Assembly: GCF_000159015.1 (NCBI RefSeq)
Contig: NZ_DS999545.1
Coordinates: 433,860 to 497,859 of the forward strand
Origin: Gleimia coleocanis DSM 15436
GTDB taxonomy: Bacteria > Actinomycetota > Actinomycetes > Actinomycetales > Actinomycetaceae
Direction: 5' to 3'
Length of the DNA: 64,000 nucleotides
The position numbers were made by a program, and so were the translations under genes. Shown here piece by piece: positions 1-9,781 of the stretch (the first letter of the stretch is position 1; each line of letters opens with the position of its first letter). Below the pieces are notes generated by a model, which ran no database searches, had not been told where the DNA came from, and worked only from the letters and a program-made list of their open reading frames with translations.

Positions 1-596
1 AGGTATGGGACAACGACGGTCGCGTCGTTCCTGTAACGGTTGTGCAGGTGGGCACCAACGTCGTAACGCAGGTGCGCACTGAAGAAGTAGACGGCTACAC
101 TGCCGCACAGATCGGTTTTGGCGAGGTAGACGCTCGCCGCATTACCAAGCCTTTGGCTGGACACTTTGAAAAGGCAGGCGTTGCGCCACGCCGTCACCTC
201 GTTGAAGTTCGCACTTCCGATGTTGACGCATTCGAACTGGGCCAGGAACTGCTGGCTTCTGTTTTCGAAGCTGGCGATAAGGTTGACGTCTCCGGCAAGT
301 CCAAGGGTAAGGGCTTCGCTGGCGCTATGAAGCGTCACGGCTTCCGTGGTGCTCCAGCATCCCACGGTGCACACCGTAATCACCGTAAGCCAGGCTCCAT
401 CGGCGCTTGTGCGACCCCAGGTCGCGTATTCAAGGGCGTTCGTATGGCTGGTCGTATGGGCAACGTACGTCGCACCGTACAGAACCTGGACATCCACGCA
501 GTGGACGTTGAAAAGGGTCTGCTGCTGATCCACGGCGCAATCCCTGGTCCAAAGAACGCAGTTGTACTGGTTCGTAACTCCGTGAAGGGTGCGTGA
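1..596 (+). CDS. rplC: Large ribosomal subunit protein L3 (5' truncated by window edge)
   Basis: L3 binds 23S rRNA near the peptidyl transferase centre and is an early assembly protein of the 50S subunit. The reading frame is already open at base 3 ([14 protein letters not shown]) and runs to the TGA at 594-596, so roughly the first 20 residues and the start codon lie outside the window. The visible part has the usual basic L3 body, including the [11 protein letters not shown] and [15 protein letters not shown] stretches of the family. It is the first gene here of an S10-type operon; rpsJ would be expected immediately upstream. Identity is secure from sequence and gene order. Confidence 0.97.
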   Translation, partial: VWDNDGRVVPVTVVQVGTNVVTQVRTEEVDGYTAAQIGFGEVDARRITKPLAGHFEKAGVAPRRHLVEVRTSDVDAFELGQELLASVFEAGDKVDVSGKSKGKGFAGAMKRHGFRGAPASHGAHRNHRKPGSIGACATPGRVFKGVRMAGRMGNVRRTVQNLDIHAVDVEKGLLLIHGAIPGPKNAVVLVRNSVKGA

Positions 597-598
597 TT

Positions 599-1237
599 AT
601 GTCCGCTAAAGTTGAAATCACCGGAGTTAACGGCAAGTCTGCAGGCACCATCGAACTGCCAGCAGCAATCTTCGATGCCGAAACCAATGTTCCCCTGATT
701 CACCAGGTTGTTGTAGCTCAGCTTGCAGCTGCACGCCAGGGTACCCACGCAACCAAGACCCGCGGTCAGGTTGCTGGTGGTGGTAAGAAGCCTTACCGCC
801 AGAAGGGCACCGGTCGTGCTCGTCAGGGTTCCATCCGTGCACCACACTTCACCGGTGGTGGCGTAGTACACGGCCCACAGCCACGTGACTACAGCCAGCG
901 TACCCCTAAGAAGATGAAGGCAGGCGCTCTTTACGGTGCTCTGTCTGACCGTGCACGCAACGGCCGTATCCACGTAGTTACTGCTGTGGTAGAAGGCGAA
1001 AAGCCATCCACCAAGGCAGCACGCACTCTGCTTGAAGGCCTATGCGGTCTGCGCAACACTCTGGTTGTCGTATCCCGTGAAGATGTAACCGCAGTACTGT
1101 CCGTACGTAACCTGCCACAGGTACACGTACTGTTCGTTGACCAGCTCAACACCTACGACGTAATGCGCTCTGAAAACGTAGTCTTCACCCAGGTCGCTCT
1201 GGAAACCTTCCTCGCAGCGAAGGAGGACGACAAGTGA
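599..1237 (+). CDS. rplD: Large ribosomal subunit protein L4
   Basis: L4 is an early 50S assembly protein that lines the exit tunnel. The central loop is recognisable ([23 protein letters not shown], residues around 60-85). I take the ATG at 599, two bases after the rplC stop; a GTG at 593 is in frame but would overlap rplC and adds only two residues. Length is 212 residues, normal for actinobacteria. In some bacteria L4 also autoregulates the S10 operon, but the leader that would show this lies outside the window. Confidence 0.96.
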   Translation: MSAKVEITGVNGKSAGTIELPAAIFDAETNVPLIHQVVVAQLAAARQGTHATKTRGQVAGGGKKPYRQKGTGRARQGSIRAPHFTGGGVVHGPQPRDYSQRTPKKMKAGALYGALSDRARNGRIHVVTAVVEGEKPSTKAARTLLEGLCGLRNTLVVVSREDVTAVLSVRNLPQVHVLFVDQLNTYDVMRSENVVFTQVALETFLAAKEDDK

Positions 1238-1536
1238 GTCTCGAAAAGTCAAAGAACCCTCGCGACATTATCCTCGCACCGGTTATCACCGAAAAGTCTT
1301 CTGGACTGATGGACCTGGGCAAGTACACCTTCCTGGTTGATCCACGCTCCAACAAGACCGAAATCCGCCTCGCAATCGAAGCAATCTTTGGTGTAAAGGT
1401 TTCTCACGTTGCGACGCAGAACCGACAGGGTAAGCGTTACCGTACCCGTGACGGAATTGGTCAGCGTAAGGCTACCAAGCGCGCCATTGTCACTGTCAGC
1501 GAAGGCACCATCGACATCTTCGGCGATCTCGCCTGA
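1234..1536 (+). CDS. rplW: Large ribosomal subunit protein L23
   Basis: L23 sits at the tunnel exit and forms part of the docking site for trigger factor and SRP. It is 100 residues, with the family stretch [22 protein letters not shown] near the N-terminus. The GTG start overlaps the rplD stop (GTGA), with AAGGAGG a few bases upstream, which indicates translational coupling. It is a standard member of the S10 operon. Confidence 0.96.
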   Translation: MSLEKSKNPRDIILAPVITEKSSGLMDLGKYTFLVDPRSNKTEIRLAIEAIFGVKVSHVATQNRQGKRYRTRDGIGQRKATKRAIVTVSEGTIDIFGDLA

Positions 1537-1560
1537 GAACCGGAGAGTTAGAGGAAAACA

Positions 1561-2397
1561 ATGGGTATCCGTAAATATAAGCCAACGACCCCAGGTCGTC
1601 GTGGTTCCAGCGTTGCGGACTTCGTAGAGATTACTCGCTCTACTCCTGAGAAGTCTCTGGTTCGCCCGCTGACCAAGACCGGTGGTCGTAACTCAAACGG
1701 TCGCGTTACTGCTCGTCACCGCGGTGGCGGTCACAAGCGCGCATACCGTGTAATCGACTTCCGTCGTAACGACAAAGATGGCGTACCAGCAAAGGTCGCG
1801 CACATCGAATACGATCCAAACCGTACCGCACGTATCGCTCTGCTGCATTTCGCAGACGGTACCAAGCGTTACATCTTGGCACCATCTAAGCTGAACCAGG
1901 GCGACCTCGTTGAATCCGGTCCAGCAGCAGACATCAAGCCAGGCAACAACCTGCCTCTGCGCAACATTCCAGTTGGTACCGTTGTGCACGCAGTTGAACT
2001 GAAGCCAGGTGGCGGTGCAAAGATTGCTCGCTCCGCAGGTACTTCTGTGCAGCTGGTAGCTCGTGAAGGTCGCTTCGCGCAGTTGCGTATGCCATCCGGC
2101 GAAATCCGCAACGTTGAAGTTACCTGCCGCGCAACCGTAGGTGAAGTTGGCAACGCAGAACAGTCCAACATCAACTGGGGTAAAGCAGGCCGTATGCGTT
2201 GGAAGGGCCGTCGCCCACACGTACGTGGTGTTGCAATGAACCCTGTTGACCACCCACACGGTGGCGGTGAAGGCCGTACTTCTGGTGGTCGTCACCCAGT
2301 ATCACCATGGGGTAAGCCTGAAGGCCGTACCCGTCGTCCAAACAAGGCAAGCGACAAGTTCATTGTGCGTCGTCGCCGGACCGGCAAGAAGCGCTGA
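1561..2397 (+). CDS. rplB: Large ribosomal subunit protein L2
   Basis: L2 binds 23S rRNA domain IV and is needed for subunit association and peptidyl transfer. The 278-residue product contains the conserved C-terminal motif [17 protein letters not shown], whose histidine is the hallmark of the family. Start is ATG with GAGG about 7 bases upstream. It continues the S10 operon order L3-L4-L23-L2-S19. Confidence 0.97.
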   Translation: MGIRKYKPTTPGRRGSSVADFVEITRSTPEKSLVRPLTKTGGRNSNGRVTARHRGGGHKRAYRVIDFRRNDKDGVPAKVAHIEYDPNRTARIALLHFADGTKRYILAPSKLNQGDLVESGPAADIKPGNNLPLRNIPVGTVVHAVELKPGGGAKIARSAGTSVQLVAREGRFAQLRMPSGEIRNVEVTCRATVGEVGNAEQSNINWGKAGRMRWKGRRPHVRGVAMNPVDHPHGGGEGRTSGGRHPVSPWGKPEGRTRRPNKASDKFIVRRRRTGKKR

Positions 2398-2412
2398 TAG
2401 AGGAGCTAGAAA

Positions 2413-2694
2413 ATGCCACGCAGTCTGAAGAAGGGCCCCTTCGTAGACGACCACCTCATGAAGAAGGTGGACGCTCAGAACGAACAGGGTACCAAGAATG
2501 TCATCAAGACTTGGTCTCGCCGCTCCGTCATTACCCCAGAATTCCTGGGGCACACCTTCGCGGTGCACGACGGACGCAAGCACGTACCAGTCTTCGTTAC
2601 GGAATCAATGGTTGGCCACAAGCTCGGCGAGTTTGCTCCGACCCGCAACTTCCGTAGCCACGTGAAAGAAGACCGTAAGGGCCGTCGCCGCTGA
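2413..2694 (+). CDS. rpsS: Small ribosomal subunit protein S19
   Basis: S19 binds the head of the 30S subunit together with S13. It is 93 residues; the N-terminus [15 protein letters not shown] and the block [18 protein letters not shown] are diagnostic. RBS GAGGAG precedes the ATG. The gap to rplB is 15 bases, consistent with one transcript. Confidence 0.97.
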   Translation: MPRSLKKGPFVDDHLMKKVDAQNEQGTKNVIKTWSRRSVITPEFLGHTFAVHDGRKHVPVFVTESMVGHKLGEFAPTRNFRSHVKEDRKGRRR

Positions 2695-2735
2695 GGCGCA
2701 GCACTTACGAGGCTATAGAAGTAAGGCAGGAAAAA

Positions 2736-3104
2736 ATGGAAGCCAAGGCACAGGCGCGTTACATCCGCGTCACGCCAATGAAGGCGCGCCGCGTTGTGAA
2801 CGAAGTTCGCAACCTGCGCGCTCTTGAGGCAGCCGACTTGCTGCAGTTCGCACCGCAGGCAGTCGCCGCCGACGTCCGTAAGATTCTGATGAGCGCAATC
2901 GCCAATGCAAAGGTGAAGGCCGCTAACGCAGGTGAAACTCTTCGCGAAGAAGACCTCTTCGTAGTTGAAGCTTTCGTAAACGAAGGCCCAACCATGAAGC
3001 GTTTCCGCCCACGTGCACAGGGCCGCGCATCCCAGATTCTCAAACGTACGAGCCACATCACCCTGGTGGTAGGCACGAAGGACAATGGGAAGGAAGGCCG
3101 GTAA
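2736..3104 (+). CDS. rplV: Large ribosomal subunit protein L22
   Basis: L22 reaches into the exit tunnel with a beta-hairpin that macrolides approach. It is 122 residues, with family stretches [18 protein letters not shown] at the N-terminus and [17 protein letters not shown] at the hairpin. AGGCAGGAAAA upstream of the ATG acts as RBS. It ends one base before rpsC starts. Confidence 0.96.
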   Translation: MEAKAQARYIRVTPMKARRVVNEVRNLRALEAADLLQFAPQAVAADVRKILMSAIANAKVKAANAGETLREEDLFVVEAFVNEGPTMKRFRPRAQGRASQILKRTSHITLVVGTKDNGKEGR

Positions 3105-3920
3105 ATGGGTCAGAAGGTAAACCCCACCGGATTTAGGCTTGGTATCACTACCGAGCACCGCTCCCGCTGGTTCGCTGACTCCACTACTAAGGGACAGCGT
3201 TACAGCGACTACGTTGCAGAAGACGTTGCAATCCGCAAGCTTCTGAACGAAACCCTCGAACGCGCTGGTGTAGCTCGCATTCAGATCGAACGCACCACCG
3301 ACCGTGTTCGCGTTGATCTCTACGCAGCTCGCCCAGGTATCGTTATCGGTCGCCGCGGCGCTGAAGCAGACCGTCTGCGCGTTCAGCTGGAAAAGCTGAC
3401 CGGCAAGCAGGTTCAGCTGAAGATTATCGAAGTTAAGAACCCTGAACTGGACGCTAAGCTGGTTGCACAGGGCATCGCAGAACAGCTGGGTGCTCGTGTA
3501 TCCTTCCGTCGCGCAATGCGTAAGGCTATGCAGTCTGCAATGCGTGCTGGCGCAAAGGGTATCCGTGTACAGTGTTCCGGTCGTCTGGGCGGCGCAGAAA
3601 TGTCCCGCGCAGAGTTCTACCGTGAAGGTCGCGTGCCTTTGCACACCCTGCGTGCAAACATCGACTACGGCACCTTCGAAGCTAAGACCACCTTCGGCCG
3701 CATCGGCGTTAAGGTTTGGATCTACAAGGGTGACGTAACCGATCGTGAATTCGCACAGCAGCAGCTAGAAGCTGGCAACCGCGGTGGACGTCGTGGCGAA
3801 CGCCGTGGTGGCGCACGTCGCGGTAGTCGTCGCAACGAACAGCAGAAGAACACTGCAGCTGAAGCACCAGTAGCTGAAGAAGCTGCTGCTCCAGCTGAGT
3901 CCAACGGAACGGAGGCCTGA
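3105..3920 (+). CDS. rpsC: Small ribosomal subunit protein S3
   Basis: S3 carries the KH type II domain that lines the mRNA entry channel. The KH GxxG-type core ([13 protein letters not shown]) lies near residues 80-95 and the C-terminal S3 domain ends near residue 215. After that comes a low-complexity tail of about 50 residues, first Arg/Gly-rich and then Ala/Glu-rich, as in many actinobacterial S3 proteins. Total length is 271. The ATG follows GGAAGGAAGG directly, abutting rplV. Confidence 0.96.
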   Translation: MGQKVNPTGFRLGITTEHRSRWFADSTTKGQRYSDYVAEDVAIRKLLNETLERAGVARIQIERTTDRVRVDLYAARPGIVIGRRGAEADRLRVQLEKLTGKQVQLKIIEVKNPELDAKLVAQGIAEQLGARVSFRRAMRKAMQSAMRAGAKGIRVQCSGRLGGAEMSRAEFYREGRVPLHTLRANIDYGTFEAKTTFGRIGVKVWIYKGDVTDREFAQQQLEAGNRGGRRGERRGGARRGSRRNEQQKNTAAEAPVAEEAAAPAESNGTEA

Positions 3921-3923
3921 GCC

Positions 3924-4343
3924 GTGCTTATCCCAAGGCGGACTAAGTACCGCAAACCGCACCGTCCTACCCGTAGTGGTATGGCTAAGGGTGGCTTCGA
4001 AATCAACTTCGGTGATTACGGTATCCAGGCTCTGGAACATGCTTACATCACCAACCGTCAGATTGAAGCTGCACGTATTGCAATGACCCGTTACATCCGT
4101 CGTGGTGGTAAGGTTTGGATTAACATCTTCCCAGACCACCCACTGACCAAGAAGCCAGCAGAAACTCGTATGGGTGCTGGTAAGGGTGCTCCAGAATTCT
4201 GGATCGCAAATGTTAAGCCGGGTCGTATTATGTTCGAGCTTAAGGGTGTGCCAGTAGACGTAGCTCGCGAAGCTATGCGCCGTGCACAGCACAAGCTCCC
4301 AATGAAGACACGATTCGTAGTCCGAGAGGGTGGTGACAACTGA
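3924..4343 (+). CDS. rplP: Large ribosomal subunit protein L16
   Basis: L16 contacts the A-site region of 23S rRNA and is a late 50S assembly protein. It is 139 residues; the N-terminus [15 protein letters not shown] and the internal [23 protein letters not shown] block are diagnostic. Start is GTG, nine bases after GGAGG inside the end of rpsC. Its stop overlaps the rpmC start (TGATG). Confidence 0.97.
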   Translation: MLIPRRTKYRKPHRPTRSGMAKGGFEINFGDYGIQALEHAYITNRQIEAARIAMTRYIRRGGKVWINIFPDHPLTKKPAETRMGAGKGAPEFWIANVKPGRIMFELKGVPVDVAREAMRRAQHKLPMKTRFVVREGGDN

Positions 4344-4579
4344 TGGCTGATAAGAAGACTCTGACCACCGCCGCGCTGGATAAGATGGACGACGCACAGC
4401 TTGCAAAGGCACTGGAAACCGCAAAGGCTGAACTATTTAACCTGCGTTTCTCCAAGGCTCTGGGCCAGCTGGAAGACCACGGCCGCATGCGCGCCGTGCG
4501 TGGCGACATCGCACGTATCTACACCGTGGCGCGTGAGCGTGAGCTTGGCATCCGCACCGCCCCTAACACCAAGGAGTGA
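4343..4579 (+). CDS. rpmC: Large ribosomal subunit protein L29
   Basis: L29 is a small helical protein next to L23 at the tunnel exit. It is 78 residues, with the [20 protein letters not shown] core typical of L29. The ATG overlaps the rplP stop codon, so translation is coupled. Confidence 0.94.
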   Translation: MADKKTLTTAALDKMDDAQLAKALETAKAELFNLRFSKALGQLEDHGRMRAVRGDIARIYTVARERELGIRTAPNTKE

Positions 4580-4584
4580 GCCAA

Positions 4585-4857
4585 GTGAGCGATACCACCG
4601 CAGCAGTTCGCAACGACCGTAAGGTCCGTCGCGGCTACGTAGTATCTGACAAGATGGACAAGACCGTTGTTGTAGAACTCGAGGACCGCGTAAAGCACCC
4701 TCTCTACGGCAAGGTTATGACCCGTAAGAACAAGGTCAAGGCACACGATGAACTCAACGATGTGCACGAAGGCGACTACGTTCTGATCATGGAAACCCGT
4801 CCGCTGTCCGCAACCAAGCGCTGGCGCGTGGTTGAGGTTATCGAACGCGCTAAGTGA
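4585..4857 (+). CDS. rpsQ: Small ribosomal subunit protein S17
   Basis: S17 is an OB-fold primary 16S rRNA-binding protein. The core [19 protein letters not shown] and [19 protein letters not shown] is clear. Two in-frame GTG codons (4576 and 4585) are possible; I choose 4585 because AAGGAG at 4570-4575 is 9 bases from it but directly abuts 4576. The product is 90 residues. It is the last gene of the first ribosomal transcript: a strong terminator follows. Confidence 0.95.
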   Translation: MSDTTAAVRNDRKVRRGYVVSDKMDKTVVVELEDRVKHPLYGKVMTRKNKVKAHDELNDVHEGDYVLIMETRPLSATKRWRVVEVIERAK

Positions 4858-4885
4858 TCGAAGCCATCTTTTAGAGAAGCTAACC

Positions 4886-4930
4886 AAAGGGAAATCCCCC
4901 GCAAAGCAACTTGCGAGGGATTTCCCTTTT
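4886..4930 (+). terminator. Rho-independent terminator after rpsQ
   Basis: The arms AAAGGGAAATCCC and GGGATTTCCCTTT pair perfectly, extended inward by a short GCAA/TTGC stem, followed by TTTTATT. It separates the S10 half from the rplN half of the ribosomal cluster. Confidence 0.9.
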
Positions 4931-5175
4931 ATTGAACGAGGGTGAGGCAATGCACAGGGCGAGTTAAGAATAAGACTTCCCAATTTGAGTGCAAATGACG
5001 TAATCTGTATAAGTTGTAGTTTATTTAGCAGGATGAGTATGTCCACATACTTTCCTGAAAGTAATCTGCAGCCTTCCAAGTGCAGAGACCAAGTTCCTGT
5101 TAGCACACAAGTTCTTGGGTCGTTGAACAGTGAACTCGCGTCTGCACAAAAGAATGTCCGTTTGTGTAGCAATCG

Positions 5176-5208
5176 TTGCACAAAAGTCCGTATACGTTCG
5201 GCTAGGCT
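5176..5208 (+). promoter_or_regulatory. Probable promoter region of the rplN (spc) operon
   Basis: The 400 bases between rpsQ and rplN hold no convincing gene. TAGGCT at 5203-5208 fits an actinobacterial -10 box and would give a leader of about 45 bases. TTGCAC at 5176-5181 looks like a -35 but is 21 bases away, longer than ideal. The element TGCACAAAAG occurs twice here (5143-5152 and 5177-5186) and could be an activator or upstream element. Assignment is inference. Confidence 0.4.
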
Positions 5209-5257
5209 CTGGCGGAGGTTCCGTCAAGAGAACCAGCTCGACGACAGGAGAAAACGA

Positions 5258-5626
5258 ATGATCCAGCAGGAGTCGCGACTAAAGGTTGCTGACAACACGG
5301 GTGCAAAGGAAATCCTCTGCATTCGCGTTCTCGGTGGCTCGGGTCGGCGCTACGCGGGCGTTGGCGATACTATCGTCGCAACCGTAAAAGACGCTATTCC
5401 CGGCGGCAACGTAAAGAAGGGTGATGTCGTTAAGGCTGTGGTAGTGCGTACCCGTAAGGAACGCCGCCGCCCAGACGGTTCATACATCCGCTTTGATGAA
5501 AACGCAGCTGTCATCTTGAAGAACGATGGCGAACCACGTGGAACCCGTATCTTCGGCCCAGTTGGCCGCGAACTTCGTGATAAGAAGTTCATGAAGATCG
5601 TTTCCCTCGCTCCGGAGGTAATCTGA
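5258..5626 (+). CDS. rplN: Large ribosomal subunit protein L14
   Basis: L14 is a conserved 50S interface protein. The N-terminus [18 protein letters not shown] fixes the ATG at 5258, 8 bases after ACAGGAG; the frame stays open far upstream, but that part is not L14-like. The product is 122 residues, exactly the family length. It is first in the second ribosomal transcript, with its own promoter region. Confidence 0.97.
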   Translation: MIQQESRLKVADNTGAKEILCIRVLGGSGRRYAGVGDTIVATVKDAIPGGNVKKGDVVKAVVVRTRKERRRPDGSYIRFDENAAVILKNDGEPRGTRIFGPVGRELRDKKFMKIVSLAPEVI

Positions 5627-6072
5627 TGGCCGCTAAAATTAAGAAGGGTGACCTGGTAGAGGTCATTGCTGGTCGTACCGCAGACCAGAAGAAGATTGAT
5701 GAACGCAACGCACGTCGTGTAGCTGAAGGCTTGGAACCACTCAAGCCAGGCGACAAGGGCAAGCAGGGTCGCGTCATCAAGGTGTTCCCTAAGGAACAGA
5801 AGGTTCTCGTTGAAGGCGTGAACTTCAAGACGCGTCACGTACGCGAAGGTCAGTCCGCACAGGGACAGGTAACCGGCGGCATTCAGCTGATTGAAGCCCC
5901 AATCTCCATCTCTAAGGTTGCTCTGGTAGATCCAGAAACCAAGCAGCGTGTGCGTGTTGGTTTCCGTGTTGACGTTGATGAAAACGGCAAGCGCGTTAAC
6001 CGTAACCCGATCCGCGTAGTTCGTGGTGGCGCTAAGCGTAACCTCGAAACTGGAAAGGAAATCGGAGCATGA
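5626..6072 (+). CDS. rplX: Large ribosomal subunit protein L24 with an insertion in the KOW loop
   Basis: L24 initiates 50S assembly through its KOW domain. The usual motif VIAGR...[11 protein letters not shown] is present but split: about 27 residues ([15 protein letters not shown] onward, residues roughly 19-45) lie between IAGR and DKGKQG. Total length is 148 against about 100-110 for most L24 proteins. The rest ([21 protein letters not shown]) is normal. The ATG overlaps the rplN stop and the stop overlaps the rplE start. Confidence 0.94.
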   Translation: MAAKIKKGDLVEVIAGRTADQKKIDERNARRVAEGLEPLKPGDKGKQGRVIKVFPKEQKVLVEGVNFKTRHVREGQSAQGQVTGGIQLIEAPISISKVALVDPETKQRVRVGFRVDVDENGKRVNRNPIRVVRGGAKRNLETGKEIGA

Positions 6073-6614
6073 CCCCTCGCCTGAAGCAGAAGTATGTTGA
6101 CGAAATTCGTCCACAGCTGATCAAGGAATTCGCACACTCTAACCCAATGCAGGTTGGCGGCTTGACCAAGGTCGTTGTCAACATGGGTGTTGGTGAAGCA
6201 GCACGTGATTCCAAGGCACTGGACGGCGCACTGCGCGACCTGACCGTAATCACCGGTCAGAAGCCAGTTGTCACTAAAGCTCGTAAGTCTATCGCACAGT
6301 TCAAGCTGCGTGAAGGTCAGCCAATTGGTGCACACGTAACCATGCGTGGCGACCGCATGTGGGAATTCATGGATCGCTTGATTTCTCTGGCTCTGCCACG
6401 AATCCGCGACTTCCGTGGTCTGTCCCCAAAGCAGTTTGACGGTAACGGCAACTACACCTTCGGTCTGACTGAACAGTCTATGTTCCACGAGATCGACCAG
6501 GATAGCATTGACCGTGTACGTGGCATGGATATCACCATCGTCACTTCCGCAAAGACCGATGAAGAAGGCCGTGCGCTGTTGCGTGCACTGGGCTTCCCAT
6601 TCAAGGAGGACTGA
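6069..6614 (+). CDS. rplE: Large ribosomal subunit protein L5
   Basis: L5 binds 5S rRNA and contacts the P-site tRNA. It is 181 residues; [31 protein letters not shown] and [17 protein letters not shown] are family hallmarks. It starts in a GGAGCATGA overlap with rplX. Confidence 0.97.
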   Translation: MTPRLKQKYVDEIRPQLIKEFAHSNPMQVGGLTKVVVNMGVGEAARDSKALDGALRDLTVITGQKPVVTKARKSIAQFKLREGQPIGAHVTMRGDRMWEFMDRLISLALPRIRDFRGLSPKQFDGNGNYTFGLTEQSMFHEIDQDSIDRVRGMDITIVTSAKTDEEGRALLRALGFPFKED

Positions 6615-6618
6615 GCAC

Positions 6619-6804
6619 ATGGCGAAGACTTCTCTGAAAGTAAAGGCAGCTCGCAAGCCTAAGTTTGCGGTGCGTGCTTACACTCGCTGTAACCGTTGTG
6701 GCCGTCCACGTTCGGTTTACCGCAAGTTCGGATTGTGCCGTGTCTGCCTTCGCGAACTCGCTCACGCGGGCGAGCTCCCAGGCGTGACTAAGAGCAGCTG
6801 GTAA
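6619..6804 (+). CDS. rpsZ: Small ribosomal subunit protein S14, zinc-binding (type Z)
   Basis: S14 assembles into the 30S head. At 61 residues this is the short zinc-ribbon form, with the two pairs CNRC (C24, C27) and CRVC (C40, C43). The ATG at 6619 comes 4 bases after the rplE stop with AAGGAGG upstream. The longer zinc-free paralogue, often induced by zinc starvation, is not in this window. Confidence 0.96.
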   Translation: MAKTSLKVKAARKPKFAVRAYTRCNRCGRPRSVYRKFGLCRVCLRELAHAGELPGVTKSSW

Positions 6805-6875
6805 CGACTACATCGTAGGTCCGTCAGCGATAAGCGCTGATAGGAAACCCCGATGAGGAAGGGGATATCCCCCAA

Positions 6876-7274
6876 ATGACTATGACTGATCCAATCGCAG
6901 ATATGCTTACGCGTCTGCGTAACGCGAGTGCGGCACACCACGATACGGTGTCCATGCCACACTCCAAGTTGAAGGCAGCTATTGCCGACATCCTGGTAAC
7001 TGAAGGTTACGTATCTTCCGTTTCCGTTGAGGATGCACGTGTGGGTAAGACCCTCACTCTCGTACTGAAGTACAACGCGCACCGTGAACCAGCTATCACT
7101 GACGTGAAGCGTGTTTCCAAGCCAGGTCTGCGCGTTTACGCAAAGTCCACCAACCTGCCAAGCGTTCGTGGCGGCCTGGGAGTTGCTATTCTGTCAACTT
7201 CCTCCGGTCTGCTCACCGACCGCGAAGCAGCTAACAGGGGAGTAGGTGGGGAAGTCCTCGCCTACATCTGGTAA
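6876..7274 (+). CDS. rpsH: Small ribosomal subunit protein S8
   Basis: S8 binds helix 21 of 16S rRNA and, in enterobacteria, represses the spc operon. The N-terminus [17 protein letters not shown] and the C-terminal [12 protein letters not shown]...GGEVLAYIW are diagnostic; length is 132. GAGGAAGGGG precedes the start. The 71 bases before it are the longest gap inside the spc half, and I see no clear structure there. Confidence 0.97.
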   Translation: MTMTDPIADMLTRLRNASAAHHDTVSMPHSKLKAAIADILVTEGYVSSVSVEDARVGKTLTLVLKYNAHREPAITDVKRVSKPGLRVYAKSTNLPSVRGGLGVAILSTSSGLLTDREAANRGVGGEVLAYIW

Positions 7275-7285
7275 GGAGGAAACCC

Positions 7286-7822
7286 ATGTCTCGTATTGGT
7301 AAAGCTCCTATCGAAATCCCTGCTGGCGTTGAGGTTAAGATTGACGGCGCAAACGTTACCGTTAAGGGTCCAAAGGGCACCCTGGAACACGTAATCGTTT
7401 CCCCAATCACCGCTTCCATCGAAGAAGGCCAGATTCTGGTCACTCGCCCAGACGATCACCGCGATTCTCGTGCACGTCACGGTCTGACTCGTACTCTGAT
7501 CAACAACATGATCATTGGCGTAACCCAGGGTTACTCCAAGGGTCTGGAAATCGTTGGTACCGGTTACCGTGTAGCAGCGAAGGGCGCTGATCTGGAATTC
7601 GCTCTTGGTTTCTCCCACCCAGTTGTGGTTAAGGCTCCAGAAGGCATCGAATTCAAGGTTGATAACCAGGTTAAGTTCTCGGTTAACGGCATTGATAAGC
7701 AGCTTGTTGGCGAGGTCGCTGCGAACATTCGCAAGATCCGTAAGCCTGAACCTTACAAGGGTAAGGGTATTCGCTACGCAGGCGAAAACGTACGTCGCAA
7801 GGTCGGAAAGGCTGGTAAGTAA
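7286..7822 (+). CDS. rplF: Large ribosomal subunit protein L6
   Basis: L6 has two related alpha/beta domains and sits near the factor-binding site. It is 178 residues; [17 protein letters not shown] and the C-terminal [15 protein letters not shown] signature are present. RBS AAGGAGG lies 6 bases before the ATG. It overlaps rplR by one base. Confidence 0.97.
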   Translation: MSRIGKAPIEIPAGVEVKIDGANVTVKGPKGTLEHVIVSPITASIEEGQILVTRPDDHRDSRARHGLTRTLINNMIIGVTQGYSKGLEIVGTGYRVAAKGADLEFALGFSHPVVVKAPEGIEFKVDNQVKFSVNGIDKQLVGEVAANIRKIRKPEPYKGKGIRYAGENVRRKVGKAGK

Positions 7823-8190
7823 TGTCTTACACCGTTAAGGGCAAGGGCAAGGTAGTTGCTCGTAAGCGCCGCCACCAGCGTGTTCGTAAGAACGTAAACG
7901 GTACTGCAGAGCGTCCACGTCTGGTTGTAACCCGTTCTAACCGCCACATGGTTGCACAGGTTATCGATGACTACAAGGGTCACACTCTGGTATCTGCCTC
8001 CACCATGGAAGCAGCATTCGACGGTTCCTCCACCAAGGTTGAAGCAGCTCGCCGCGTAGGCGAACTGATTGCAGCTCGTGCGCAGGAAGCTGGCATCACC
8101 GCTGTGGTCTTCGACCGCGGTGGCAACAAGTACCACGGCCGTGTCGCAGCTGTAGCAGAAGGCGCCCGCGAGGGTGGCCTGGCGCTCTGA
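7822..8190 (+). CDS. rplR: Large ribosomal subunit protein L18
   Basis: L18 brings 5S rRNA into the 50S subunit together with L5. It is 122 residues, with [20 protein letters not shown] and [22 protein letters not shown] at the C-terminus. The start ATG overlaps the rplF stop (TAATG). Confidence 0.97.
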   Translation: MSYTVKGKGKVVARKRRHQRVRKNVNGTAERPRLVVTRSNRHMVAQVIDDYKGHTLVSASTMEAAFDGSSTKVEAARRVGELIAARAQEAGITAVVFDRGGNKYHGRVAAVAEGAREGGLAL

Positions 8191-8216
8191 GCGACCAGAA
8201 GGAAGAAGGCATACTG

Positions 8217-8909
8217 ATGGCTGCAGCGCAGCGAAACAAAGGTCAGGGCACCTCTGAAGGCCGCGACACCGAACGTCGTGAACGCCGCGGAGGACGTCAG
8301 TCCGAACGTCGCGACAACCGTCGCAACGAAGAAAAGAACCAGTACATCGAACGTGTGGTTACCATTAACCGCGTGTCCAAGGTAGTTAAGGGCGGTCGTC
8401 GCTTCAGCTTCACCGCACTTGTAGTCGTTGGCGATGGCGAAGGCACCGTAGGTGTAGGTTACGGCAAGGCTAAGGAAGTTCCACAGGCTATTGCAAAGGG
8501 CGTTGAAGAAGCAAAGAAGAGCTTCATCCGCGTTCCAATGATTCGTCGTACCATCACCCACCTCGTACAGGGCGAAGACGCAGCAGGCGTTGTTCTGCTT
8601 CGTCCAGCAGCTCCTGGTACTGGTGTTATCGCCGGTGGTCCGGTCCGCGCCGTTCTGGAATGCGCCGGTGTCCACGACGTACTTTCGAAGTCCCTCGGTT
8701 CTTCGAACGCAATCAACATTGTCCACGCAACTATTGCCGCTCTGAAGCAGCTGGAACAGCCTGAAGCAGTAGCAGCACGTCGTGGACTTCCACTGGAGCG
8801 CGTAGCTCCTGCATCCATGTTGCGTGCACGCGCAGAAGGCATTGCAGAAGCACGTGCTGAAGCTGAAAAGGCTGAAAACGAAGCGGCAGCGGCAGGAGTG
8901 AGCAAGTAA
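8217..8909 (+). CDS. rpsE: Small ribosomal subunit protein S5
   Basis: S5 helps maintain decoding fidelity and mRNA unwinding at the entry site. The double-stranded RNA-binding part ([20 protein letters not shown]) begins only around residue 43; before it is a charged N-terminal extension rich in Arg, Glu and Gln. A short Ala/Glu tail ends the protein (230 residues). Such extensions are common in actinobacterial S5. It overlaps rpmD by one base (TAATGG). Confidence 0.96.
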   Translation: MAAAQRNKGQGTSEGRDTERRERRGGRQSERRDNRRNEEKNQYIERVVTINRVSKVVKGGRRFSFTALVVVGDGEGTVGVGYGKAKEVPQAIAKGVEEAKKSFIRVPMIRRTITHLVQGEDAAGVVLLRPAAPGTGVIAGGPVRAVLECAGVHDVLSKSLGSSNAINIVHATIAALKQLEQPEAVAARRGLPLERVAPASMLRARAEGIAEARAEAEKAENEAAAAGVSK

Positions 8910-9091
8910 TGGCAAACCTGAAGATTACCCGCGTCCGTTCTGACATCGGCCGTCCACAGGAACAGCGTCGCACCATGCGCGCCCTGGGTCTGCGTAAGAT
9001 CGGTCAGTCCGTAGTACGCGAAGACAACAAGGCACTGCGTGGCATGATTCTCGCTGTTCGCCACTTGGTTACGGTAGAGGAGGTCAACTGA
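8909..9091 (+). CDS. rpmD: Large ribosomal subunit protein L30
   Basis: L30 is a small 50S protein, 60 residues here, with [32 protein letters not shown], the classic L30 core. The start overlaps the rpsE stop and it ends two bases before rplO. Confidence 0.96.
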   Translation: MANLKITRVRSDIGRPQEQRRTMRALGLRKIGQSVVREDNKALRGMILAVRHLVTVEEVN

Positions 9092-9093
9092 CC

Positions 9094-9546
9094 ATGGCTG
9101 AAAACACCATTCTCCGTCTCCATGACCTGAAGCCAGCACCAGGCTCTAAGAAGGCTAAGACCCGCGTTGGTCGTGGTGAAGGTTCTAAGGGTAAGACCGC
9201 TGGTCGTGGTACCAAGGGTACCAAGGCTCGTTACCAGGTAGCAGTCGGCTTTGAAGGCGGCCAGATGCCAATGCATATGCGCCTGCCAAAGCTCCGCGGT
9301 TTCAAGAACCCATTCCGTGTGGAATACCAGGTAGTAAACCTTGAGTTGCTGCAGGTACTCTTCCCAGAGGGTGGAGACATCACCGTTGAGGATCTGGTAG
9401 CTGCTGGTGCTGTTCGCCCACGTCAGCTGGTTAAGGTCCTGGGTCAGGGCGAAGTAACCGCTAAGTTCAACCTCGTAGTTGACAAGTGGTCCGCTTCCGC
9501 AGAAGCAAAGGTTACCGCTGCAGGCGGTTCCCTGACTGCTCGCTGA
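9094..9546 (+). CDS. rplO: Large ribosomal subunit protein L15
   Basis: L15 is a late 50S assembly protein. It is 150 residues; [34 protein letters not shown] is the typical Gly/Lys-rich N-terminus, and [18 protein letters not shown] follows. AGAGGAGG lies upstream in the end of rpmD. It closes the spc half; a terminator follows, so secY is transcribed separately. Confidence 0.97.
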   Translation: MAENTILRLHDLKPAPGSKKAKTRVGRGEGSKGKTAGRGTKGTKARYQVAVGFEGGQMPMHMRLPKLRGFKNPFRVEYQVVNLELLQVLFPEGGDITVEDLVAAGAVRPRQLVKVLGQGEVTAKFNLVVDKWSASAEAKVTAAGGSLTAR

Positions 9547-9559
9547 TCATAAAACATTA

Positions 9560-9599
9560 AAGTAGGCTTCTCAGCTTAGGCTGAGAAGCCTACTTTTTT
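9560..9599 (+). terminator. Rho-independent terminator after rplO
   Basis: AAGTAGGCTTCTCAGC and GCTGAGAAGCCTACTT form a perfect stem with a TTAG loop, followed by a T run. It ends the ribosomal transcript before secY. Confidence 0.93.
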
Positions 9600-9631
9600 A
9601 CATTTACCGACATAAGAAAACAAAGAATATC

Positions 9632-9639
9632 CGCCCTCG
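9632..9639 (-). repeat. Iterated motif CGAGGGCG, full-length copy upstream of secY
   Basis: Read on the minus strand this is one of the best copies: TTTTATTTTCCCGAGGGCGG. It lies in the 235-base gap between rplO and secY, after the terminator. The rest of that gap is A+T-rich and should hold the secY promoter, which I cannot place with confidence. Confidence 0.85.
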
Positions 9640-9781
9640 GGAAAATAAAAGCGGAAAGAAAACTACAGGACAGAGGGTTTTGCCTAATTGCTCACGTAAG
9701 ACGACCTCGAATAAATAGCGTAAATCGTGTAACCTTGTTCTGGATTATTGTTTTATTTTCGACTTAGTTTTAGGAGGAAGC

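Noticed and set aside
2475..3644. Long minus-strand ORF (389 codons) across rpsS, rplV and rpsC
   Set aside because: It lies wholly over three certain ribosomal genes, is Cys/Thr-rich nonsense and reflects strong codon bias on the other strand.
4985..5257. N-terminal extension of rplN or a small gene in the rpsQ-rplN gap
   Set aside because: The open frame upstream of ATG 5258 has no L14-like sequence and no RBS of its own; a terminator and promoter occupy the gap.
7980..8915. Minus-strand ORF of 311 codons across rplR and rpsE
   Set aside because: Overlaps two certain genes; composition is that of an antisense shadow.
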